Origin: JADJLQ01 sp964405735
GTDB taxonomy: Bacteria; Bacteroidota; Bacteroidia; Chitinophagales; Saprospiraceae
Assembly (NCBI GenBank): GCA_964405735.1
Contig: CAYOPD010000004.1
Location: forward strand, 23,669-87,668
Direction: 5' to 3'
Length of the DNA stretch: 64,000 nt
The position numbers and the translations under genes are program-made. Under the pieces are notes generated by a model. That model had not been told where the DNA came from. It made no database searches and saw only the letters and a program-made list of their open reading frames with translations. This document shows, piece after piece, positions 50,310-58,959 of this stretch; position 1 is the stretch's first letter, and every line of letters starts with the position of its first letter.

Positions 50310-51341
50310 TCAATCCTCCCCGGCCATTTCCCGGTTTTCCATGGAATTGTTTTCTTCAAAACGATATCCTTCCTTCACCGCTTCAGCCTCATATCCCAGG
50401 GTATGGAGCCATTTTGAATAAGCTTCGGTATAACCATGGGTAACCCAGATTTTTTGAGCACCACAGGTCTTGACTACATGGTTTAGCGCTGTCCAGTCTA
50501 CATGATCGGATAAGGCGAAACCGTGGTTAGCGGCCTGGTTCTTCCTAATGGTATTCAGGGTCATCCAGCCGGAAACCGTCGCAGTTACCGGTGAAATCAG
50601 GTTTCTAACCCAGGGGTTGTTGATTTCCGAACCCGGCGTGAGCGTAATGCCCTTCTGGATTTCTTTTTTCGACACCCTGGAAGATAAGGGAATGGTCTTT
50701 CTGAGTTTGAGGCCTGCCTTTCTCAATACCTCGGTCGTTTGTTCTACAGACCCATGCGTATAGACTGGAATGTCCGGGGGGATGAGGTGTATCAATCGTT
50801 GTGACTTTCCGAGGGCATACGCAAGCAATAAGGTGGATTTGCCTTGTGCCAGGTTTTTTTGATACCAATCCAAAATTTCACCGAGGATCACCGGTTGGGG
50901 TTTCCATTGATATACAGGCAGGGCAAAGGTGGACTCGGTGATCAGGTGATGGCAGGGCACCAACTCATAATTTTCACAAAGGGCATCGGCTTCCGTTTTA
51001 TAGTCTCCCGTCACCAACCAGACCTCATCCCGGTAGGATACCCTCACCTGAGCTGAGCCCGGGATATGACCTGCCGGATGAAAACTGAACCGGACCCCGT
51101 TGATTTCCAAGGGTATTCCGAATTCATGGGTCTGTATCTGATAAAAACTACCCAACCTGTAACGGATAATAGCCGCCGTGAGGGAGGTGCAGAGGTAATG
51201 ACGGTGGCCGGCAACAGCATGATCGCTGTGTCCATGGGTGATCAGTGCCCGGTTGACCGGCTGGTGCGGATCGATGTAGACATCTGCGCGGGAACAATAG
51301 ATTCCTTTCGGTGTAAAACGGAGCAGCGGGTCGCGGTGCAT
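50310..51341 (-). CDS. Ligase-associated DNA exonuclease (TIGR04122 type)
   Basis: A 343-residue metallo-beta-lactamase/beta-CASP nuclease. The metal motifs are complete: THGHSDHA (HxHxDH), PAGHIPGSAQ, VTGDYKTE and LSDHVDW. Family landmarks also match: LRFTPKGIYCSRADVYIDP, TESTFALPVYQWKP, YALGKSQRLIHL and WVTHGYTEAYSKWL. This protein normally forms a repair module with an ATP-dependent ligase and a DEXH helicase. The ligase-like gene follows immediately; the helicase is not in the window. Unlike its partner, it appears catalytically intact. Confidence 0.93.
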   Translation of the reverse strand: MHRDPLLRFTPKGIYCSRADVYIDPHQPVNRALITHGHSDHAVAGHRHYLCTSLTAAIIRYRLGSFYQIQTHEFGIPLEINGVRFSFHPAGHIPGSAQVRVSYRDEVWLVTGDYKTEADALCENYELVPCHHLITESTFALPVYQWKPQPVILGEILDWYQKNLAQGKSTLLLAYALGKSQRLIHLIPPDIPVYTHGSVEQTTEVLRKAGLKLRKTIPLSSRVSKKEIQKGITLTPGSEINNPWVRNLISPVTATVSGWMTLNTIRKNQAANHGFALSDHVDWTALNHVVKTCGAQKIWVTHGYTEAYSKWLHTLGYEAEAVKEGYRFEENNSMENREMAGED

Positions 51342-51352
51342 GAACTCAATAA

Positions 51353-51380
51353 TTGGTTTAGCCTGTTTGTATTACCTTTG
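51353..51380 (+). promoter_or_regulatory. Promoter of the OmpH/Skp gene
   Basis: TTG (51353-51355) and TACCTTTG (51373-51380, exact TAnnTTTG) are separated by 17 bases, close to the Bacteroidota arrangement. The start codon at 51406 lies 25 bases downstream. Confidence 0.5.
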
Positions 51381-51405
51381 TGCGACTTAAATTAAATATA
51401 TTTTC

Positions 51406-52014
51406 ATGAAATCATTGCCTTGGATCATATTGGGAGTCCTGACTTTAGCTGTAGCCAATTTATATTTTAAAGTATACGATAAGTCAGGTTCAAACCCAGC
51501 CACGCAAAGCGGATCTGCGGCCGAAGGCAGTCCCCTCAGGATCGTTTACGTCAATGCGGACTCTGTCCTGGAGAATTTCACCCAGTTCAGGAAAGAAAAA
51601 GACGCCCTGGATAAAAAACAACTGGATATCGATACCAAGCTGGGAGCCAAAGGCCGTGCCCTCGAAAATGAAGTGGCCACGATCCAGCAAAGAATCCAGA
51701 GCGGCCTGCTTACTCCAAAAGAAATCCAGGACCAGGAACAAAGGCTTGGCGCAAGGCAACAAGCTCTGCTGGCAGAACGGGATAAGCTGGCTAAGGAAAT
51801 CGTCGACGAAGGCACCGCCATCAATGACCGTTTGCAGAAAGTATTAATTTCAGCACTCGAAGGCATTAAAAAAGAAAAAGGATACCACTATATCTTCAGT
51901 TATGTGCGGGGCGGCCAAATCCTGCTTGGAAATCCGGCTGATGATATTACCGGGGATGTACTGGCGATACTGAATAAAACGGTTACAAGTTCTCCGGCAG
52001 ATACCATTAAGTAG
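51406..52014 (+). CDS. OmpH/Skp-family periplasmic chaperone
   Basis: A 202-residue protein with an N-terminal signal or anchor (WIILGVLTLAVANLYF), then RIVYVNADSVLENF, the conserved start of Skp/OmpH proteins. A long charged coiled coil follows (about 65-150) before a C-terminal beta portion (YHYIFSYVRGGQILLGNPADDITGDVLAILN). Skp trimers hold unfolded outer-membrane proteins in the periplasm. Bacteroidota usually encode several copies; this one stands alone. Confidence 0.9.
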   Translation: MKSLPWIILGVLTLAVANLYFKVYDKSGSNPATQSGSAAEGSPLRIVYVNADSVLENFTQFRKEKDALDKKQLDIDTKLGAKGRALENEVATIQQRIQSGLLTPKEIQDQEQRLGARQQALLAERDKLAKEIVDEGTAINDRLQKVLISALEGIKKEKGYHYIFSYVRGGQILLGNPADDITGDVLAILNKTVTSSPADTIK

Positions 52015-52091
52015 TAGTCAGTCAGAGAGAGCTTTGAGTAGTGAGAGACCGTAATCATTCCCTATCCAACAACCCTAACTTCCATCTTCTA

Positions 52092-52799
52092 TTAATGAAG
52101 AATGCCATACAACACCGCAGCCGCAACTCCCCCGAGTACAGGTCCAAGCACCGGCACCCAGCTATATGACCAGTTGCTGCCCTGTTTGTCGCGGATGGGC
52201 AGGAAGGAGTACACGATGCGTGGCCCAAGGTCTCTCGCCGGATTGATGGCATAACCCGTTGCTCCGCCCAGGCTCAAACCAATGCCCAATACAATGAGCG
52301 CCACCGGCAAAGCGTCCAATGCTCCGAGTTTGTATTCAGGGGAAACGATGTGCAGGACGGCAAAGATCAGGACAAAAGTGCCCACGGCCTCCATTAAAAG
52401 ATTGTTTAAAACATTATGAATGGCCGGCGAAGTACAGAAGGTGGCCATTTTCGCCCCCGGGTCCTCGGTACTGTCATAATGGTCCCGGTAAACGAGGTAA
52501 ACCAGGGTGGACCCGATCATGGCGCCCAAAAACTGGGCGATGATGTAATTGATGGCCAGGGGCCAGGAAATTTTACCAAGAACACCAAGGGCAATGCTCA
52601 CTGCGGGATTGAGGTGGGCGCCGGAATGCGGTGCGGCTACCATTACCCCGACAAAAACGGCAATAGCCCAGCCAAAGGTGATCACGATCCAGCCTGAACT
52701 ATTGGCATAGGTGCGTTTAAGATTTACATTGGCTACGACGCCATTGCCCAATAAAATGATCATGGCGGTACCAATACATTCAGCCCAGAAAGCGGACAT
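52092..52799 (-). CDS. glpF: Aquaglyceroporin, MIP family
   Basis: A 235-residue channel with six membrane helices and two NPA half-helices: HLNPAVSIALG (about 60) and AINPARDLGPR (about 190). The Asp after the second NPAR and the overall GlpF-like sequence favour a glycerol facilitator over a strict water channel. No glycerol kinase or glycerol-3-phosphate dehydrogenase lies next to it, so the symbol rests on sequence type only. Confidence 0.88.
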   Translation of the reverse strand: MSAFWAECIGTAMIILLGNGVVANVNLKRTYANSSGWIVITFGWAIAVFVGVMVAAPHSGAHLNPAVSIALGVLGKISWPLAINYIIAQFLGAMIGSTLVYLVYRDHYDSTEDPGAKMATFCTSPAIHNVLNNLLMEAVGTFVLIFAVLHIVSPEYKLGALDALPVALIVLGIGLSLGGATGYAINPARDLGPRIVYSFLPIRDKQGSNWSYSWVPVLGPVLGGVAAAVLYGILH

Positions 52800-52857
52800 T
52801 TATTGTAATTAAAAATAAAGAAATGAAAGAATTAAGGAATTGAAGGTAATTAATTGA

Positions 52858-54246
52858 TTACTGATTGGCCTGGGCGATTTTACGCAGTTCCTCATCAATA
52901 ACCGATTTAGGCATCCAGATTCCCTGGTTCATTACTCCGGCAATGGTCTTAATATTTTCAATCCGGTCCACTGGATTTTGATCTAAAAGAATGAGATTCG
53001 CAACCTGGCCTGCGGCAATATCGCCAACCTGGTTTTCTGTTTTGAAAAACCGGGATACGTCCACCGTTCCGGCCTTTAGTATTTTCCAGGCTGGAATACC
53101 GGCATCAGCCCAGGATACCATTTCATGGTGGATGGAAAAACCAGGTACATTCATTACCTGCGGGGCATCGGAACCCAGGAGCAGTTTGGCACCGGATTGA
53201 TGAAATGCAAAGAGAAGTTTTTGGCGGATATCCAGGTAGGCTTTGTATTTTTCTGCAGTGTATCCGGCAGATTTAATAAGATTGTTTTTATTCTGATTCC
53301 AGGCAAAGCGGGTCCGGGAAGGCATAAAGGCCATTTCCCCTTCGCGCATCATCGTTGCCGGATCGTCGGGAGAAAACCACCGGGTAAACAGGGTCTGGGT
53401 AGGGACCAGCCAGGTACCTTTTTGTTTGGTCAGGTCCACCAGTCCTTTGATTTTATTTATATCGGCCTGGTAGGTCAGGTTAAAACCAAAAAATCCATTT
53501 TGATTCAGGTCGGGCAGGGGCGGAGCCATCGCCTCGACATATCCGTCAAGATGATCGATGGTGAGCTGGCCCGACTGAATTGCATGCCGCACACCCACTT
53601 CGACGGGTACATGGCCCGCAAAAGCGATTCCTTCCTGTTTTGCGGCGCGGGCCAGGGCATCATAAACCTCAACTTTTATGCCGGGATGTATTTTCAAAAA
53701 ATCATACCCTTCCGATTTATATTGTTTCACCAGTCTTTCCGCAGTGGCCACATCAGGCACCGAATTGCCGTTGAAGGATGGGCTGGAAGTATACACGATG
53801 GGCATGTTGCGAATACCCTGCTTGGCCAGTTTGTCTTTTAAATTTAAATGAAACGGCTGGCCCAGCATTCCCCTCAGCGTAGTCACTCCCTGGCTCAGAT
53901 ACAAAAACAGGGTTTGTTTGACTAAAGTGAGGTCACCTGCCGAATCCGGTACCGGAATGTGGGCATGCATCTCCGCCAGTCCCGGTAATAGGTATTTCCC
54001 CGCGCCGTCGATGGCGTGGACAGAGCTTGGGATTTTAACTTTTCCAGCCCGGCCCATCTCTTTGATTTTTCCGTTTTCGACGATCACGATTTGATCCGTC
54101 AATATGGTTTCTGTACCCGGCCGGATCACATTGACCCCGGCAAATACGATAGGTTGGGAGGGGGCCTTCAGGGACAAAACATCCTGGGCAGATATTGCCG
54201 GTTTACCTGCCAGCATCGACAAAACAAAAAGGATCGATTTTTTCAT
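52858..54246 (-). CDS. Exported metal-dependent amidohydrolase
   Basis: ATG 54246 gives 462 residues beginning with a signal peptide (ILFVLSMLAGKPAISAQ). The amidohydrolase core is typical: IVENGKIKEMGRAG, LLPGLAEMHAHIPV (HxH metal site), FLKIHPG (probable carbamylated Lys region), GHVPVEVG and LLLGSDAPQV (catalytic Asp). It closes with VANLILLDQNPVDRIENIKTIAGVMNQG, the imidazolonepropionase-like end. The substrate could be a dipeptide or cyclic amide. Four bases separate it from the pterin dehydratase gene upstream. Confidence 0.9.
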   Translation of the reverse strand: MKKSILFVLSMLAGKPAISAQDVLSLKAPSQPIVFAGVNVIRPGTETILTDQIVIVENGKIKEMGRAGKVKIPSSVHAIDGAGKYLLPGLAEMHAHIPVPDSAGDLTLVKQTLFLYLSQGVTTLRGMLGQPFHLNLKDKLAKQGIRNMPIVYTSSPSFNGNSVPDVATAERLVKQYKSEGYDFLKIHPGIKVEVYDALARAAKQEGIAFAGHVPVEVGVRHAIQSGQLTIDHLDGYVEAMAPPLPDLNQNGFFGFNLTYQADINKIKGLVDLTKQKGTWLVPTQTLFTRWFSPDDPATMMREGEMAFMPSRTRFAWNQNKNNLIKSAGYTAEKYKAYLDIRQKLLFAFHQSGAKLLLGSDAPQVMNVPGFSIHHEMVSWADAGIPAWKILKAGTVDVSRFFKTENQVGDIAAGQVANLILLDQNPVDRIENIKTIAGVMNQGIWMPKSVIDEELRKIAQANQ

Positions 54247-54250
54247 GGCA

Positions 54251-54529
54251 TTAATTTTTTCTTCGTTCGTATATTTTTTCAATTTCACGGGCAAGGGTCC
54301 AGTCTTTTTCCGTCACCTTATGCCCGGCAGAGTGGGTAGTCAGGATGATATCCACGCGGTTCCATACATTGTGCCAGTCGGGATGGTGATCCAGTTTTTC
54401 GCAGGCGAAGGCCACTTCCGTCATGAAGGAAAATGCCTGAGTAAAATCGGCAAACTGAAAACTGGCCCGCAATTGATCCTTTTCTTCTTTCCACATGGCG
54501 CCTGGTTTTGATTTCCTAAGGTAGGCCAT
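54251..54529 (-). CDS. 4a-hydroxytetrahydrobiopterin dehydratase (pterin-4a-carbinolamine dehydratase)
   Basis: A 92-residue protein with the full PCD motif set: FQFADFTQAFSFMTEVAFACEKLDHHPDWHNVWNRVDIILTTHSAG across residues 24-70. The two His of HHPDW and the later His dehydrate the 4a-hydroxy pterin formed by aromatic amino-acid hydroxylases. A start at the internal Met12 (MWKEEKD) is possible. It heads a two-gene unit with the amidohydrolase. Confidence 0.93.
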   Translation of the reverse strand: MAYLRKSKPGAMWKEEKDQLRASFQFADFTQAFSFMTEVAFACEKLDHHPDWHNVWNRVDIILTTHSAGHKVTEKDWTLAREIEKIYERRKN

Positions 54530-54569
54530 TTTTTATTCATTGCCAATCGGGGGTTGGGAAGCTAATGCA

Positions 54570-54577
54570 TACATTTG
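54570..54577 (+). promoter_or_regulatory. -7 promoter box for the flippase gene
   Basis: TACATTTG matches TAnnTTTG exactly, 21 bases before the TTG start at 54599. It supports that unusual start codon by leaving a normal short leader. Confidence 0.45.
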
Positions 54578-54598
54578 CAACAACAAATACATTACTGA

Positions 54599-56068
54599 TT
54601 GTCCGTAATTAAAAAACTGGCCGGCGAAACCGCATTATACGGACTGAGCAGCATCCTGGCCAGATTGGTCAACTTTATCCTGGTCCCCCTGCATACGGCC
54701 GTTTTCCGGGAGCGGGGGGATTATGGGGTGATCGGCCAGATTTACGGATGGATCGCCCTGGGGGTGGTTTTATATACCATGCGGCTCGAAACCTCCTATT
54801 TCAGGTATGCCAGTCAGGACATTCAATCGAAATCATACAGCACGGCGAAGTCCAGCATTGCGGGTATAGCCCTTTTTTGTTCTGCCTTGATCTTTTTATT
54901 TGCCGGACCTGTTGCCGGCTTTCTTGAAATCGAAGGTTACGGTTACCTGGTCCGCATGGCAGCGGGTATCATTGCCCTGGACGCTTTATGCGAACTGCCT
55001 TTCGCCCGGCTGAGGCTGGAGAAAAGACCCCGCCGGTTTGTTACGATCAAGACCTTCAATATCCTCATCAACGTCGCTCTTAATTTTTTCTTCCTTTGGT
55101 GGCTGCCCGGAAAAGGATTTGGATTTTTTGACGAAAACAAACTGGTTTCCTATGTATTCCTGGCCAATCTGATTGCAAGCGCCATTACCCTGTTGCTGCT
55201 GTCCAAAGAATTTACCGCTGGTGGTTTTACTTTGGACCGGAAAGAAATAAAAAAGATCTTCAGCTATTCCCTTCCCCTCCTTATCGTCGGTCTGGCCGGG
55301 GTCATAGACGATGCCATGACCAGGCAGTTTCTCGGATGGCTGGCCCCCGGCACCCTTGCGGAAAAACAGATCCAGATGGGGGAATACAATGCCTGTGTAA
55401 AATTCGCGGTGTTTATCAGTTTGTTTGTCCAGGCTTTCCGTTATGCGGCGGAACCTTTCTTTTTTAAACACATGCACCAGGAAAATGCACGGCAAGATTA
55501 CAGCAGGATCACGACCTGGTTTACCCGCTTTTTGATGCTGGGTTTTGTGGTGGTATTGCTTTACCTCGATTATTACAAAAACATCATCGTGCGGACACCA
55601 GAATACCTGCGCGCCCTGGGGGTGGTGCCTGTTGTTTTGATTGCCAATGTTTTTCTTGGCATCTATTATAATGTGTCCAACTGGTACCGGCTCACCGACC
55701 GTACTCAATACGGCATGTATTCCGCCCTGGTGGGTGTGGGCCTCACCGTTAGTTTCAACCTGTTACTCGTCCCGCGATTCGGATATATGGGAACGGCCTG
55801 GTCCATGCTGATCTGTTATTTTGGAATGACCCTGATCACCTATGTCTGGGGGCAGAAATATTATCCGGTACCTTATGAACTGGGGAAGATAGCGGTTGCA
55901 ATGGGGACTGGGATCGGGGTGTATCTGCTAAGCCTGGCATTAAAAAACCAGTTTGATTGGCCGGCCATTGCGTTTTTTATGGTCAATACCGTTTTGGTGT
56001 TGGCCTTTTTCCTGGTGTTTTTTGGAAAAATCGCCATTTCACAAATCAAGAAGTTGACCCTGACTTAG
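54599..56068 (+). CDS. Polysaccharide flippase, MOP superfamily (Wzx-like)
   Basis: A 489-residue membrane protein with about 12-14 helices. Its N-terminus VIKKLAGETALYGLSSILARLVNFILVPLHTAVF is typical of Bacteroidota oligosaccharide flippases. The start is TTG at 54599; no in-frame ATG exists until residue 61, inside the conserved core. Such proteins move lipid-linked glycans across the inner membrane. It lies near WecB, a glycosyltransferase and a Wzi-like barrel, which fits surface polysaccharide work, though no polymerase is seen here. Confidence 0.9.
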   Translation: MSVIKKLAGETALYGLSSILARLVNFILVPLHTAVFRERGDYGVIGQIYGWIALGVVLYTMRLETSYFRYASQDIQSKSYSTAKSSIAGIALFCSALIFLFAGPVAGFLEIEGYGYLVRMAAGIIALDALCELPFARLRLEKRPRRFVTIKTFNILINVALNFFFLWWLPGKGFGFFDENKLVSYVFLANLIASAITLLLLSKEFTAGGFTLDRKEIKKIFSYSLPLLIVGLAGVIDDAMTRQFLGWLAPGTLAEKQIQMGEYNACVKFAVFISLFVQAFRYAAEPFFFKHMHQENARQDYSRITTWFTRFLMLGFVVVLLYLDYYKNIIVRTPEYLRALGVVPVVLIANVFLGIYYNVSNWYRLTDRTQYGMYSALVGVGLTVSFNLLLVPRFGYMGTAWSMLICYFGMTLITYVWGQKYYPVPYELGKIAVAMGTGIGVYLLSLALKNQFDWPAIAFFMVNTVLVLAFFLVFFGKIAISQIKKLTLT

Positions 56069-56153
56069 GACCTTACCGTTCAAATGGCCGGATCCAAACT
56101 TAAAGAAGCAGTTTATACGCGGTTTATGAAGTTTTTGGCGCCCATAGGTCCGG

Positions 56154-57950
56154 CTACAATAAATTCAAATCCTTCCTCCAGAAATTCACCCGGACACCGG
56201 CGCCGATAAACTTGCTGATATCTGATGCGTCTTCGAGGTCCTTGCGGTAATAACCATTCAGATCGAGAAAATAATTGTGAAAAAGTTCATAGGAAAGGTT
56301 GAACCCCAGGTGGCGGATATTCCGGAGTTTGCCCTGGGTGGTCTTATTGCCATAATCCGAAAGGCGGGTGGTATAAGGTTTTTGCAGGTCCCCTCCGTAA
56401 TTGACCGAAGGAACCGGATCATCTCCCCACCGGTAGGCCATGAGATAGGCGTGAAGATGCCACCTTGGTGCGGGCTGATATCTCAGGTTAAAAATAAATT
56501 CTTTAAAATTGGCGCCCAATGGATGGGCCAGGGAAGTGCGCTGATGGGTATAATTGGCCGTACTGTCAAAGTGGGTGTAGGTATAAGGCCGTACGGAATT
56601 GTATTCGGCCTGCAGGTCCAGTCTGGGAATACCAAATGCATCGATGTATTTTAATCCAAACTGTCCCCCGAATTTATTACCCCACCAGCCCTTGCCGCTG
56701 TTGAACACTTCTTTTCGGACAAATTCATCAATGAGCAACTGACCATAAACTGAAACTTTCCGGTCCAGGTCATATCGGCTGTTGATGCCCAGCATTACAT
56801 TATCCGGGCTTCCGATCGATCCTTCAACGGAGCGATAGATGATCACCGGATTGAGATACTGGAATTCAAAACGATTGTTCCGGTTGAATATGACGGTTTC
56901 AAACAGGCCCAGGCTCCACCGGGACGACAACTGGGTTTGCAGGGTATGTGTGGCCGTGTATTTTTTAGGCAAAAGGACATTACCCATCTGGGAAGCGGTT
57001 GGTGTCGAGGCGCTTAATTCCGCGAATAAACTTTGGTAATGCAGTTTCCACACCCGGGCCTGTAATTTTAGAAAAAAATATTCCTGGGCATAATCCGATA
57101 AAAACAACGATCGCAATCCGTCTCCCAGGAAATGGGATCCGTGCCCGAGCTGGATATGGAAATGTTTACTTAGCCGGAAACCCAGGTGAGCGTTGCTGAT
57201 AAAAAAATCATACCCCTGAGGTTTGTACAGCTTGCCTGAAAAATACTTGTAAAATCCGGCGCCGGGTAGCGCCTTATTTTTTTCAACCTTATTCCTGAAA
57301 AAGGCCGGAAGGGACAGTTGGTTTTCAAGGATCGTACTCTGGGCATAGATTTTTTGATCAAGTCCAACCCGGAGATCGGCGCCACGTTGGTTGGCCAGCA
57401 CCCAGTCTCCTGCTCCTGTTTCACGCCCGGCCTGAACATTAAGCACCGGATTGAGCCGCAGGTAAAAATCTTTTTTGTTGACCTCGAGAAAATGTGCAGG
57501 GGTCTTGTAGAAATGTTTTAAAATCGGTTTTTTTTCATACCGGTACCCCATGGAATCCAACCAGGAACCGGAAGGGATCCGGACGGGTTGGCTTTCATTT
57601 AAAAGCCATTCATTGTTTTCATCAAACAGGTATTTGATGCCTTTATCATCAGCCGGGTTAAGTACCTGCAGGCTGTCCCAGTAAAAGACCAGGTCCACGA
57701 TATCTTTCCGAAAATAGGGCTTGACCGCACGGTGAAAACCGGAAGGCACCCCGTATTTAATGCTCATTCGTTCGATCAGGTATTCCTGTTTAGAGGACAG
57801 GGATATGACGTTGCCTTGGGAAAATGAAGCGAAGGTCAATCCAAATAAAAAAAACGGGATCAGGAGGAAGCGGTACCGGGGATACCTGACCTCAGGATTT
57901 GAAGTCCAGCAGTTTCCCGCTAATGTTGTTTTTGAATCGTTCTTCGTCAT
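56154..57950 (-). CDS. Outer-membrane barrel protein, Wzi / RemB-like
   Basis: ATG 57950 gives 598 residues and overlaps the end of lpxK by 59 bases in another frame. The open frame upstream of this ATG is the lpxK shadow. A basic n-region of about 30 residues precedes the signal core (FLLIPFFLFGLTFASFSQG). The body is a beta-barrel with LGHGSHFLGDGLRSLFLSDYAQEYFFLKLQ, FQYLNPVIIYRSVEGSIGSPDNVMLG and GWWGNKFGGQFGLKYIDAFG. Those match Bacteroidota proteins named capsule-assembly Wzi or gliding protein RemB. A surface-polysaccharide role is likely; whether the cell glides is not known. Confidence 0.82.
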   Translation of the reverse strand: MTKNDSKTTLAGNCWTSNPEVRYPRYRFLLIPFFLFGLTFASFSQGNVISLSSKQEYLIERMSIKYGVPSGFHRAVKPYFRKDIVDLVFYWDSLQVLNPADDKGIKYLFDENNEWLLNESQPVRIPSGSWLDSMGYRYEKKPILKHFYKTPAHFLEVNKKDFYLRLNPVLNVQAGRETGAGDWVLANQRGADLRVGLDQKIYAQSTILENQLSLPAFFRNKVEKNKALPGAGFYKYFSGKLYKPQGYDFFISNAHLGFRLSKHFHIQLGHGSHFLGDGLRSLFLSDYAQEYFFLKLQARVWKLHYQSLFAELSASTPTASQMGNVLLPKKYTATHTLQTQLSSRWSLGLFETVIFNRNNRFEFQYLNPVIIYRSVEGSIGSPDNVMLGINSRYDLDRKVSVYGQLLIDEFVRKEVFNSGKGWWGNKFGGQFGLKYIDAFGIPRLDLQAEYNSVRPYTYTHFDSTANYTHQRTSLAHPLGANFKEFIFNLRYQPAPRWHLHAYLMAYRWGDDPVPSVNYGGDLQKPYTTRLSDYGNKTTQGKLRNIRHLGFNLSYELFHNYFLDLNGYYRKDLEDASDISKFIGAGVRVNFWRKDLNLL

Positions 57951-58959
57951 TAAATAAAAATCGGACTTCCACCGGCAGCACAAAAATCGGTATTTTATTT
58001 TCAAGGATATAATCACGGTGTATCGCCAGGCGGGTGGCGTCTTTTTCAGTTGTGAGTATAAACTTGCCGGGACCCGGAAGCGAATCAAACTGCCTTTTGA
58101 TCTGGCCCAGTTCATAATTGCTGAACCAGTGATGATCAGCAAAAGGAAAAAGGTGGAGGTATTTGATTTGAGAGCGGACAAAGGTCTGCAGGTATTCCGT
58201 ATTGGCAATCCCGCTGACCAGCAAGGCATAATATTCGGGGTCCCACCGCAGGCGCAGGCCGGGATTAAAAATAAAATAAGGAGTGTCGTAGGCGTATTCA
58301 CTGAAAAAAAGAGCCTGATGCGGAAAGGGCTTCAATTCCTCCTGAAGTGTATTAGCTTGTTCTTTGGTGAGGCCGGATGGACATTTGGTCACTACGATGA
58401 CATCAGCCCTGCGGTAACTGGCCCTCCATTCTCTCAGGCGTCCCGAAGGGAGAATGTAATCCCGTGTGAACGGCAGGTCATAGGCTGTCAGCAGGATGTT
58501 GATAAAGGGTTTTACACTCAGGTGCTGGAAGGCATCATCGAGCAGAATGAGCCTGGTATCGGGATATGATTTGAGCAGCAGGGGAATACCCAGTTCACGG
58601 TTTTCCGCCACGGCAACAGGCACATCCGGGAATTTCGTCAAAAACTGGTAGGGTTCATCCCCGATGCTTTTAACCGAAGGGTCCTGCTGGCCTATGCGGA
58701 ATCCGGTGCTTTGCCTTTTATAGCCCCGGCTCAATATGGCTACCGGCATATAATCTTTAAGCCAGCGTACCAGGTATTCAATATGCGGTGATTTGCCTGT
58801 ACCTCCTATACTGAGGTTGCCCACTGAGATTACCGGAATGTCAAAGCGGGCGGGACGCAGGACCTCCTGACGATAGAGCAGGTTCCGGATAGCAATGGCA
58901 AGGCCATACAAAAGGGAAAAAGGGGACAGTAAGAGTTTTATGAGCGTATTCCGGATCAT
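57892..58959 (-). CDS. lpxK: Tetraacyldisaccharide 4'-kinase
   Basis: ATG 58959 gives 355 residues and overlaps the DUF2851 stop by four bases. The N-terminal membrane-associated helix is followed by VISVGNLSIGGTGKSPH, the LpxK P-loop, then AILSRGYKR, GDEPYQF, LILLDDAFQH and VVVTKCP-like (VIVVTKCPSG). LpxK phosphorylates the lipid A precursor disaccharide, so the cell makes lipid A. It is between DUF2851 and the Wzi-like gene in a tight minus-strand run. Confidence 0.95.
   Translation of the reverse strand: MIRNTLIKLLLSPFSLLYGLAIAIRNLLYRQEVLRPARFDIPVISVGNLSIGGTGKSPHIEYLVRWLKDYMPVAILSRGYKRQSTGFRIGQQDPSVKSIGDEPYQFLTKFPDVPVAVAENRELGIPLLLKSYPDTRLILLDDAFQHLSVKPFINILLTAYDLPFTRDYILPSGRLREWRASYRRADVIVVTKCPSGLTKEQANTLQEELKPFPHQALFFSEYAYDTPYFIFNPGLRLRWDPEYYALLVSGIANTEYLQTFVRSQIKYLHLFPFADHHWFSNYELGQIKRQFDSLPGPGKFILTTEKDATRLAIHRDYILENKIPIFVLPVEVRFLFNDEERFKNNISGKLLDFKS

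Noticed and set aside
57951..58301. 117-codon N-terminal extension of the Wzi/RemB-like gene
   Set aside because: It is the out-of-frame shadow of lpxK; the signal peptide lies after the ATG at 57950.
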